Origin: Linepithema humile
Taxonomy: Eukaryota; Arthropoda; Insecta; Hymenoptera; Formicidae
Direction of reading: 5' to 3'
Assembly (NCBI RefSeq): GCF_040581485.1
Contig: NC_090131.1
Span: 23,758,532 to 23,822,531, forward strand
Length of the DNA stretch: 64,000 nucleotides
Part shown: positions 41,001 to 51,908 of the stretch, in pieces
How the letters are laid out: each line of letters begins with the position of its first letter
Position numbering within the stretch: the stretch's first letter is position 1
Program-made: the position numbers and the translations under genes
Notes under the pieces: model-generated
Told to the model about the DNA's origin: nothing
Seen by the model: only the letters and a program-made list of their open reading frames with translations
The model's database searches: none

Positions 41001-43659
41001 GATCAAAGAAAAGAATAATATCTGTGTTAATTTAAAATATAAAAGATGCTTTAGAATTGCTGTATACGCAAGCAAGTTAAATAACGCTTGACTCGAGAGA
41101 GAAAGAGAGAGAGAGAGAGTTGAAAAATGTCGAATCGTCGAAGAACGAGACGTCGCGATGCGAGGGGTGAAGGATCGAGGCGTGTCCTCAACGAGATCGA
41201 GATCGACGATCTTCTTACCTGGGACGCGTCGCGTCGTCTCCCGCGAACGATGCGCCAAGGAAAAGAAAGGGAAAAAAAATATAAATCAGACAACGGGGAG
41301 TTGGCGCGGTGCACGCTAATAATAATAATAAACAACGATATCGACGGGGATTAATGCCCATCTTGATAGATCGCGCGATATACGATCTGAACTTCAATTT
41401 CGGCCGCGATGCGCGAATTCACCTCTCGCATAACTGAACGGCATGAATAATTCAGGCCGAAATAATAATGTGTGCACGTGCTATAATCATACAAGTCAAA
41501 TATAATTACACCGAGGCAGAAAGCGGGGGGACGAGGAGGGCTTAACGGGCGTCGGCGGGCGAGCGGGTCGCGAGTAGTGAAATATCAACGTGTCAGGATC
41601 GCGCGCGCGTTATCAACAACGTAACTCGCGATAATTATGTCCGCCGAATTACAATTATCGCCACGGTTAATTCATATTCATTTTTCGTCGTCGTCAACAG
41701 ATGCAGCTCACTGTCGACGTACACATTATTTTTCCATAATAACTTGTGTCTTCAATCGAAGAATCTACAGAAGTGAATCTGTGAGAATTGATCTTTTGTA
41801 AATAAATTCTTATCATTGGCGAGTGAATCGGGTTTAGTGTTCCAAATCCACTCGAAAATGAAGACGACACCCACGCTCGCAGGTGTGAATCTATTCGGAT
41901 AGTTCGTAAGGCCATTCAAACGAGCAGTCGATCTCTCGCGCTGACGTCGTCAAATTGACTGTCTGATTGACTCCGCAACGACAACGCGTTTTCGACTACG
42001 CCTATCTGATTCCATCTTTTTTTCGGTATCCCGGCCGATGAATAATGTATGTCTCAATTACTAGCGTTACTGCCCCGCCAATGACGGATCACAAGGACGC
42101 GGAGAGGTTTCTCGGTGAGCATGATACTACGCGTCTTTACACCGAAAATTGAGCCGCGATGAGTTTTATATTACATCTTATCTGTCATTTGATTAAATCA
42201 ATTTTAATTAAAATTAATTAAAAAATTAATTAAAAATTTACTTTCCTAAATATTTATCAATACTGCTCACAAGCGCGAAGAAACGTTGAAATATTAATTA
42301 TAATCAACCTAAATTGAAACGTCAAACTCATGCCGTCTCATGTTACTTTTATCGATGGAATCGTCCGCGACTCATTCTCGTTGTCATTCGCGAGAAGTCA
42401 CATTTGCGACTCTTCGTTCTATATTATTACATAATTGCACGTCGTTTCATCACGTCGGTAACCTCGGCGAAGACGAGTAGCTGCACCGCGTTGATTAAAC
42501 GTCATTCTTGCGCGCAGATATTCGTAATGACCTGCCAGCCGGATATCCCGTGAAAAAAAATCCGCGCCTAATGCGCGCGCGTGTATATGTAAAGCCGCGC
42601 CGCGATTAACCAGCCAGAGATCGCATCCGATGATGACGACAATACTTCCGATTCTCATCGCTGTTTTCCTGTGTTACATCGCGGTGCTTAATTGGCATTA
42701 GATGTTAATCTGCGTACGCTTGTTATACTTTCATAAAAATAAAACAAAATCGAACGGTGCGAACTTATATCGCTTTCGCGTATCATTAATAATACCATTG
42801 AAACAATAAACAACTGTAAAGAATTTTAATTTTTTTGTTTTTTAATTCCTCTTTTTTTAAATTGTAATTTTTAAACCTGTCAAAGAAATCTCCAATTTGT
42901 TTAACACCACGCGCAATCCTTGTTTCGAAAAAATATATCAGAAGATTGATGACCAAATGTGATGAATAATGGAGGCTTTTTGATAAATTAATTTTGAGCA
43001 TAATTGTCGGTTAGACAATTCGATCGGTTGCAAAAGCGAGGAGGAATTAAGCCGGGCACGAATATGCATACACGTCGTGTTCTCGAAAGATTAGCCACCT
43101 CGCTCGATACGATCACGCCCGCAAAAAGAATAAAACGACAAATTAATTTGCTCCCGGGTATGCTTTATCTGCCGCTTAAATGCAAATCGGCAGCAATTCG
43201 TCTTGCTCATTCCGTTGCCGCGAGCAATAAAATGTTTTCGTAAATTAAGACGTTAGCCAGACACGGTTATCCGCCGGAAAGAAGCAGTAAGACTTATCGC
43301 GGATATACAAAAAAGCGAAACAATGGGATTAGAAAAAAAATTAACTAAAAGTAATAAAGATTTTCTTGCAAACTTTTAAAAAAATTTCTCGCGCGTACGA
43401 AAATGTTTCAAATCAATTAAATTCTTTTTCAACAAATTTAGTCGTCTAATTTTGCAATGTAAACTTCGTAATAAAATTATAGTTAATATATTATGATTTT
43501 TGATACATGAAGAAATTAATACCTCTTTACGAAAATGTTTTTTTCTTTGGAATAAATTTTGCATATTGCTATGTAACATGTTATAAAACGTTAACTCGAG
43601 TTAGGGTCGTTTTTCTTATCTGGCTTGCATCTGCCGTCCTAAAAGAATGAGCGCATCAC

Positions 43660-43827
43660 CAGGGCCGAATGTACGATTTTGTGGTCCCTAAGCTATGATC
43701 TTAAAGAGGCCCTCTCTTATTAACAAAAAATACATTTTTTTAAATCTTTTCTACACTAAAGAAGCCCCCTTATAATGTGAGGCCCCTAAGCTGTAGCTTA
43801 TCTAGCTTATGTGTAGATCCGGCACTG
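43660..43827 (+). mobile_element. hAT-like MITE, left copy (168 bp)
   Basis: It begins CAGGGCCGAATGTAC and ends GTAGATCCGGCACTG. The ends are inverted repeats matching at about 12 of 16 positions, in the CAG-GCCGGAT style of many hAT elements. The left flank is CGCATCAC and the right flank is ATTGTGTC, so its two flanks do not match each other. They match the opposite flanks of the right copy. There is no coding capacity. Confidence 0.85.
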
Positions 43828-46800
43828 ATTGTGTCATTGCTACGCAAAGTGAACGTGAGATGTCACCGCATTTCTTGATACCTATTGAATAGGCTTGACT
43901 GCCGTATCATTATTTACATTCAAATGAAAAACTACAGCATGTTCCTTCATTTGTTTTCTTCTTCCAAACACTTCGTTAGAAAGGCTCCTGTATATCGTAT
44001 TCAGTTATCTGCAGCTAGTCAGTTGAAACAGACACAATGTCACAAGTAAAATTAACTAAAGACAACGTGTGGGATTATTATGAAAATCCGCAGAATTGGC
44101 GAGCAGAGTGCAAGCTTTGCAAATCAACTTTGATCTACATCAATTTTGGAAATTTTTTAAGTCATTTACGTAAACAGAAGCATACAGACCACTTGGAATT
44201 CATAGTAAACAAAAAGCGAAGCGAAATGCCAGATTTATATTACGACAAATTAAAGTCAGTATGTTTAGTTTGTAACCTCATTGTTCCTCATGCAAATTTT
44301 CCCGATCACATACAAAACTCACATTCTGTAAAAGAAATGATAGAATATCAAATAATAACAAATAATCGAGAATATTGCAAACAAATTAATAATTTTGACG
44401 TGGAGTGTATACTGCTGAATTGTAATGAATCTATACGTCTTGGTATTCAAAATCATATAAAACAGCATTTAAAAAGTCATAAGAACAAATTGAAAAACAT
44501 GCAAACGGGCGGAATGTGTGTGCCAACTAAAGTCACAAATAAGGAGAAACTATAACACAATTACACATTAATGTTTGAGAATTTTCAAGCAAATTACAAA
44601 TTTGAAGGATGCACTTTTCGAGGATGTTATATCGATACTACAAAATTTAGAGAACATGTAACGAAATATCATGAAGAAGTTTCTTCATACGAAAAAAGAA
44701 ACGGAGAAGGATACCCGTAGATGTATTTCAAATATTATGACAAATGTAATTCACAATGTCTTCTCTGTCAAGATTTCAATATTCCAAGGCCTCATGACGA
44801 CTATTTAAAACATCATTTAACAAAAACGCATTATGACACATTCCCCTTTGATCATAATAGCAGTAATTGGGTGTGGAAATACTGTACAAAGAGTGATGAT
44901 TTTCGTGTACGATGTAAACTTTGTAACTTTGAAATGAAACTTGATGTTAAATTAATAATTTTAAACTATCATTGTCAAGATACAGATCTGAACAAGCTGA
45001 CGGAAAGAGCGTATGACATAGCTGGATCATCAGCAAGCCAACCATAAATGAAAAAGAGTGACAGTAAGTTTAATTAAAATTATTGTTAATACAATTATAC
45101 ATATATATATGATTAATCTTAGACATTATTCGAGTCGCATTCTAGCAAAACAGAACTATATATTTGACAGACAATTGGTTTCTCAAACAAATATTTATAA
45201 ATGTTTATATATGTTTATCCAAAGGTGAATAATGCTAATGGCGATCATGACAGCTAGCACGACAACCAGTACAAAAAACAATCTTAACTTGATGATTGAA
45301 ACAATCTATAATATGAAAATGAAATAATATATCTCTGACGTGTGATTATTCGTTTCATGTTCATAAAATTATAAATATGTTTATAAATTTACGTTTTATA
45401 GGAGATGCAATGTTACATTTTTTAAATTTATTAAGCACGTATTTGAATGTATTTGGTATATTTTGCTTATGTGTAATCTATCTTGAAGTTTATAAACAGT
45501 ACTTATAATTTTATAAAGTAAAACAGTTTTGTGAACTTACAATCGAGTTTTCGGTAGAGACAAAATTTATCTTATCGACAATAAGTTATTCAACACAGTC
45601 ACAATACTTTATTTTAATCTTAATTTCTTATGTTTCTACGTTTAGCTTGGTCATATGTGTAGCCTGAACATTTATTGTACTTTAGGTAATTTAGACTTAT
45701 TATGACTCCTTAATTATTATTATATTATATTAGAGGTTTCCGAACTATGATACTAATATAATAATGATTATTGGTAAAATACGAGTATGTAAATTTAAAT
45801 TTTCTTATTACATTTGACCTATAAAATTGATAATGCTTTCAATATAATAAAAATATAAATTTATCACTAACGAAATGCATGCTGTAACAGATGTGAGATG
45901 ATTTCTTTATACAACTGAAAAATATTCAATACAAACGCTAATTTTATTATTTGATTATTTTATTTAGTAACTTTTTTATTCGTTTGTTTAATCAGAAACT
46001 AACGCCTGTCAGTTAAATTCGACAATCAAGATTTCTCAAATGTTTACAACCAACAAAAATCTGCAAAATATTATAACGACACATTTTCTTAATTATTATA
46101 ATCAAAAATATAATTGAAGAAATTAAAACGGTTTGAACGACTTATAAATTCATTGAGTTTTAAACTTTATAATTATTTTTTATTAAAAATGTAAGCTGCG
46201 ATCATGACACTTCAAAAAACTATAACTTAAATACATTGGGAGAAATGTAAGCAAATCTATAAATTATGTATTAATCTCTGAAATATTACAAATATCTTTA
46301 AAATTAAGTCATTTTACTATTTTAAAATTACGCTTATTTGAAATTTTTTAAATTACTTACTTAATGCTGTCAATGCTTGCGTGATGTTCAGTTTGATACA
46401 TAATTTTAAATATGGTAATAACACATTTTGTAATTTATAATAATTTAGCATAATTAATAGTATTAATATAAGTGTAATTAGAGATTGAGTGTGGAAGTTA
46501 ATACATGGCATGCGATAATAATTATTGTACTTCAAATACATATGCATCAAAATATACGTATAAAAATGATTCTTTATTTGATTATTCTATACAAATATTT
46601 CGTATGACCCTAAAAAACAAAAAAATTAAAAAGATTTTCTTCGAATAACTATGCACAATTTTCTTCTCTACTTACATTTCCGCTTTATATCAGAAATTTT
46701 AAACGAAATAAAGGAAATCACATTAACATATTAATAAAATATGTAACAAAAATTAATGTTATTCTAAGCAATATAGTTTTAACAAAATATTTATAAATCA

Positions 46801-47297
46801 TTAAAAAATCAAATTATTTGTAAAAAAAAAATAAAAATATTGCATAATATATGCAAAATGACAAAATACAAAAAAGTATAGATAAATACGCATTTTTATA
46901 TATCTGCAATTTACGTACACTGAAAGAAAGTTGTGTAATATTTGGATTATAATAGCATACTAATAATTGTAATCACGATACTCATTTTTATAGAAATTGT
47001 TAGTATAACGTTAGCAATTTAATAACCTTTACGTATTGTATTGACAAAAAATCAACCATATTGTTAGGACATCTATAAAAATAATCGGTGCCAAGAAACA
47101 TTATAAAAATGGGTTGCTGCTATCATTCATCTTTCTGAGTGTATGACTTGCATTTATCGCAATATCAATACATTTGTCAAATTCTATTGTATTTGATACA
47201 GTAATTATTTAAGATATAAATAATTAAATAATAATATTTCTTCAAATATTAATTGTTCAAAGAATAAAAAATAACATGTTTAGTGCAGGATTGTGTC
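43828..47297. other. AT-rich segment captured between the two MITEs
   Basis: It starts and ends with the same octamer, ATTGTGTC. Its left part carries a broken zinc-finger gene (44,037-45,047) preceded by a plausible short promoter region, with a TATATCG stretch and a TCAGTT initiator-like site around 43,991-44,004. From about 45,050 to 47,297 it is very AT-rich with no recognisable gene or RNA. There are no terminal inverted repeats of its own. It is best read as host or foreign DNA carried by the MITEs. Confidence 0.7.
44037..45047 (+). pseudogene. Six-zinc-finger (BED/C2H2-like) protein gene broken by two in-frame stop codons
   Basis: One continuous frame runs from the ATG at 44,037 to the TAA ending at 45,047, about 336 codons. 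It is interrupted in phase by TAA at 44,553-44,555 and TAG at 44,718-44,720. No frameshift is needed, and the sequence between the stops still encodes a finger, so an intron does not explain them. Six Cys/His modules are visible: a BED-like first one with W12, W21, C25/C28 and H43/H49; CLVC with HIQNSH; a C-x4-C form ending HIKQH; a C-x4-C form ending HVTKYH; CLLC with HLTKTH; and a last BED-like one with NWVWKY and CKLC. BED fingers occur in hAT transposases and chromatin proteins. No transposase catalytic domain follows. The specific family is not recognised. There is no introns-plus-polyA signature of retrocopying. Readthrough or a recently dead gene are both possible. Confidence 0.75.
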
Positions 47298-47465
47298 CAG
47301 GGTCGGATGTACGATTTTGTGGCCTCTAAGCTATGATCTTAAGGAGGCCCTCTCTTATTAACAAAAAATACATTTTTTTAAATCTTTTCTATACTAAAGA
47401 GGCCCCCTTATAATGTGAGGCCCCTAAGCTGTAGCTTATCTAGCTTATGTGTAGATCCGGCACTG
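47298..47465 (+). mobile_element. hAT-like MITE, right copy (168 bp)
   Basis: It has the same length and orientation as the left copy, with 161 of 168 positions identical. All seven differences are transitions, and they fall in the first 110 bp. The left flank is ATTGTGTC and the right flank is CGCATCAC. The last roughly 60 bp are identical in the two copies. Confidence 0.85.
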
Positions 47466-47473
47466 CGCATCAC

Positions 47474-50400
47474 GTGCCGCCTATTAATAACGTCAGACGA
47501 ATAAAACTTTTCGCGGTATCTGCGATTGTCATCCTGTGACGCGACGAATTCCGCAGCGCCACACCAAAATCTCCCGAATCATCCTGATCATCCTGTCTTG
47601 CTACTATAGTAGCACTGTTTTGACTTTCACTATATATCGACGCTTCGCTTCTGTACGCTTCGACGTGCCGTACAATTCAATTGAATTAATGTCGCATTTT
47701 TAGTAGTTTAAAAATTGTTAATCTTGTCTGATTATTTCGTTTTTTTTTTTTTTTTTACTAAAAAGTGAAACTTAATATATTCGGCGCTAAATTTTATTCA
47801 GCCAATATTTAAAATCCTTAAATTAATCACCAGATTGTTGTTAATAGCTTCACATATTTATACTTTCTTAAATTTATCAGATCTTATTATTTGTCCGATA
47901 AGAATAAATTTAGAATGAAGTTAATATTCATGGATGTTAGAAGAAAAATGTGGAAAGAGCCAGGCTAAACGCTGATTGCCTGAGAAACCACATGTCTCAA
48001 CCGGTCTTAAGCAGTCCATTCTCGTATCGTTTACTCTATAAAACTCACAAACGACTCAATTCTCGTTCCTACAAGCCCTTTTCGTCCTCCCGAATTCGTC
48101 GGAAACGTGATCAACATCGCGGAGCGGGCTCTCTTAATCTAAACTCCATCTCCCCGCGACCCTTCCCGCTTCTACAACGTCTCCGGAAAAGCGGACCCGA
48201 CCGTCATCACGACCCAGTTCACTTTCCCGCGCGGGAGAATCTTCGGTGCCGGCCCGGGCAGGAGGGACTCAGCCGGAGACCTCGCGGGGGCCCCTTTATG
48301 CTGCGTGTTCTCTTCGGCACATGTCACCGCGTCATGCGGCCGCGATTTCGGTCCCCGCCCCGTCCCGCGCGTACGTGTCGCGCATCCGCGAGCATCTGAT
48401 ACAGCCGTAACAAATGACATCGTCGAACCGGGCGTACAGTATAGTCGAGGGCCGGCTATCTCTTCATCTCGCGGACGACGGCGACGGCGCAAGTATTGCC
48501 GGGTCCGACGGCGCCGCGGGCCCCGTCGGATTCTGGACAACACTTGGCCGGTCGACCGGGACGGCCGAGCCGGCTCAAGGGTTGTCGTGCGAACCCGCGC
48601 GTCGACACGCAGCCCGACCGGTCAGTACTTTCGCCGCGCGTTTAAGGGTGGCTTAAGCGGAGCCCTAGTTAGAAGACATGACGCCGGGTTATGAGCCCGA
48701 CGCGCGGAGGAAGGCTTTCGTTGTAACACGTGTTGCTAACCGGTTCCACCTTAATTGTCTTAAACAGGCACCATCATAATTCTGAGTTTATCTCTCTGCC
48801 GGGCAGCCGGCAGGCGCGCAGTCAACGTCGCGACGTTTTTCGCCGTTCGTCCCCGCTCGCGGCGACTTCGCGCACTAATGGCGATTTTGAAATCGACGAG
48901 GCGATTCGTTACACTTGATAATAGTATAACGAAAGGAGTAATAGAGATCGAACTGTGTTCGGCGGTGCTGAATTATAATCGCGGGAGAGAAAGCACAAAG
49001 CGAACACTCGGCGCGGCGCGAACATCATTATTATCATCATGCCAAAAGCGACTCGGACTTCCAAATGTAATGAAATATGATCGCGTGATGATTTATAACG
49101 CGAGCGTCGACTCGCGGGCTCAGTCGCTTTCTCGAAGTCTCCATTCCATAAATTACACAATGATTTTCACCTCTCCTCCGCAATTACGCTCTTTGTAACG
49201 CTTATTTGCGCGCATTCCTACTTCTGCGCTCTTATACTTCCGAAGAAGGTCCTCGAACGTTTAATATAAAAAGCGTTGTTTCAGCTATATTTTAACAGCA
49301 AAGGTTTTCAAGCGCGCGTGCACGCGGCAGAGTATGATACTTGATAAGATACGAAAAAGGGTCGGGCTGAAAAATTCGGGACCCCGGGGTCGTGTCCTGA
49401 CGATCGTGAAGGAAGGGCCGGGGCCGAAATTAAGTTTGCGAGGCACGTCCCCGCGTCGTGGCGCGGCGCGAAGCGAGCGCGGCTTTCGGTTCGCCGTGCG
49501 ACAGTGTCAGGACATTAACCGTGAAGTATCCATCACTGCCTTACCGAGAAACCCACGACACGACGGTGTTCCGACTTGGGTGGATCAGGTCAGATAAATG
49601 TAATAGTCCATAGTTCAGCTTGCTAACAAGGCTAGTCTCCCCTAGATCCGAGATAAAGCCGCGGTACAGCTGGCTCCGGAGCCGCTCATAATGAGGCCTA
49701 GTAGGAACCGATCGCCGATTAGGGCATTCTTCGACGATACTTCATCAATCATCCGGAATCGCCGCCGGATTCGTTATGCAAAATCCGCGCGCGCGCACGT
49801 TTAATATTTACAATTTCGTGCGCTCGCTTCATCGTTGAATGTTGAAGAAAAAAAAAATTTACGAAGTATCTCTCAAAAATTTCTATGTCCTTCACGCATG
49901 CTTGCCGTCTTCTGATGTGAAAAGATACAGCATAGTTGCCTCGATATTATTCGCTATAATTTTCAATGACTCACCACAGCGAGTCACCGAGATGAACGAG
50001 GCGTTTGGAATGATTTGTCGCACCTAGTTTGATAAATATCGCAAACAAAATGACTGTTAATCATCGCGGTTTATTTCAGCAGAACGCCGTATTAATTTAT
50101 GCCCGAAAATAATCTGTTAGCCGCCAGTCGCGCTCTTTCGATTAATGATATCGATAACATTATTATCGCCGCCCATTGTATATACAAAGTGTCCCGAAAT
50201 CATCGAGTTTTCAATAAATACGTTGAATCATTTTTTTTCTTAGAAAAAAGTTCAAGCAATTTTGCAATTTGCAATTTTGTGTATCTTAGTAACTAAACTT
50301 TAAATTGCACTTCTATTAAAATTTAATTACTACATATTGATTTATTATTTATTTACTACCTCAAAACTTTTTATTTGCGGAAAAACCTTTATTCTGAATT

Positions 50401-51908
50401 GTTAATTTCTTGAAAAATATTGATAATTGATCTTTTTGTTAAAAAAAACGTTGATTTTATATTAGTCAAACAATGATTAAAAAGATATCCGATGCATTTA
50501 GGACACTCAGTATGTGTCTCGCGCGTTCATCTAAAAACCGGACTTCTCACATATTAACGGCTCATCTTTCGCAACGCAACAAAACGAGACCCGCGAGATA
50601 CATCGGCGCGCGTTTCGTGGAGCAGCACAGCTTCCCACGTGTTGATTAAGTTGAAATTTATTATTAAACCCCGCTGATATGTGTTCGCCGTGGCATTCGC
50701 AGCGCGATGCGATCCACTCACAGCTTTACGACGAGGAGCTTTAATTTACTCGGGAACGCGCATTAATCATTTATCGATGATTAACTCGTAGCCGCCGATA
50801 AAACTGGGAACGGTTCTCGATATTGTACACAAAGACCAACGAGAATCGAGTGAAACCTTTTAAATATTTTCTTTACAAGCACTGAATACTATTGTGCATT
50901 ATTTGTATATGCCATGCAATTTTTCCGATATAAGATTAATACAAGTTATCTGTTTTTAATTATACTTATATTAATTTTAGAGTTTTAGCAAGAAAAAATA
51001 ATTATTGCTTTGATCAAAATATCTTAAATACATTTCACAATATCTCGCCAAAAATGTCGTAAAATAATTATTTTTACTTATCTATCTACTGCTAAGTATT
51101 AGAAATTGTATTAACTCTTTCTAATTCTGGGATTTTATTTGAAATCATTAATTTTTAATTTATGTTGTGCTCGTGCTATAAATTCTGCATATGTAAGGTT
51201 AGTTTTTTTGCATTAATGCATTTCCAATTGCAATTTTTAATATATTATAACTGGATTAGTATTAGTAATAAAATATATAATAAATCAGAAAATGTTATCT
51301 TAGTAGTCAAAATGCAGATGGAAAAAGTTCAATATGATTACAAAACAACGACTGACCTGGTGATGACCATGCATCCATTACGCTTTCAATGTATCACCAG
51401 ATCTGCTTCAATCAGTAAACAATATAAGATACACAAAACTGAATATGCGAACACTTTATTAGACACTTACAATGGTTTTTCGAGAGAGTCACTTTTACGA
51501 TAACAATCGCGAGAAAATTCGATTCGAATGCGAATTGTGATGCGCTGCGTTCTATCACGATTAAAAATTTATGCATAAATGATACTGCGGTTTTTGAAGT
51601 TGCTGCTATTTTAATTACTTATTTGCACTGAACCGCCATCGCGCATCATAGCGCTGTTTGCAATCACGTGACTATGCGACTACTTATAGCAATAATGCCA
51701 ACCTGAAAAATTACAACACGTGGTCAACGTAACCTATTATATTCTGTCAAATATATATCATTTTTATTAGATTTCATGTTTGAAAATGAATAATATACAC
51801 ACCCATACTTTTTGATATCTTTTATATAAATTATTAATGTATTATCTGAATTAATATTTTCTATAAATAAACTTTAAATTATTACTATATATTATAAAAT
51901 AGAAGATC
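47474..51908. other. Intergenic; no gene recognised
   Basis: A poly-T run is present at about 47,739-47,757. The segment 48,100-48,720 is strongly GC- and CpG-rich with overlapping open frames on both strands. None has domain-like composition, and one lies mostly on top of another on the opposite strand. A second CpG-rich block lies at about 49,320-49,600. The rest is AT-rich, and the last few hundred bases hold the EXOSC1 promoter. Confidence 0.6.
51665..51722. promoter_or_regulatory. Pair of CACGTG E-boxes upstream of EXOSC1
   Basis: CACGTG occurs at 51,665-51,670, within TCACGTGAC, and again at 51,717-51,722. The sites lie about 190-245 bp upstream of the EXOSC1 start codon, where a compact promoter would be. 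The first has the form bound by USF/MITF/Max-type bHLH-zip factors. Function is inference from position and motif. Confidence 0.5.

Larger units (their letters stand above)
24779..43651. other. Upstream intergenic region of the EMX-family gene; no coding gene recognised
   Basis: Nothing across these 19 kb gives a protein I recognise. The first roughly 1.5 kb (to about 26,200) is CpG-rich and should contain the EMX promoter and 5' UTR. Further on are CpG-dense blocks mixed with AT-rich DNA, a mariner-like MITE (27,065-27,286), a tandem TAATTA repeat (27,365-27,412), pyrimidine-rich low complexity (28,470-28,527), a TA repeat (32,017-32,039), a GA tract at about 41,096-41,120 and a CAT/ATC repeat at about 34,992-35,029. 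The many 60-180-codon open frames overlap on both strands in CpG-rich DNA and lack domain-like composition. Long non-coding RNAs could be present but cannot be called. Confidence 0.6.
43652..47473. mobile_element. Composite structure: two direct hAT-like MITEs around a 3.47-kb segment with nested target-site duplications
   Basis: The order is CGCATCAC, MITE copy 1 (43,660-43,827), ATTGTGTC, inner segment, ATTGTGTC, MITE copy 2 (47,298-47,465), CGCATCAC. Eight-base duplications are the hallmark of hAT insertion. The outer pair shows that the whole unit, or one MITE at this site, was inserted at CGCATCAC. The inner pair shows that a MITE had been inserted at ATTGTGTC in the DNA that supplied the inner segment. 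The inner segment is AT-rich, while the DNA on both outer sides (from 47.5 kb, and left of 43.6 kb) is CpG-rich, so the insert is compositionally distinct. Confidence 0.85.

Noticed and set aside
43660..47465. Reading the flanking repeats as LTRs of a retrotransposon
   Set aside because: They start CAG and end CTG with inverted ends, lack TG...CA termini, primer-binding site and polypurine tract, and have 8-bp duplications. There is no gag or pol between them. hAT-like MITEs fit better.
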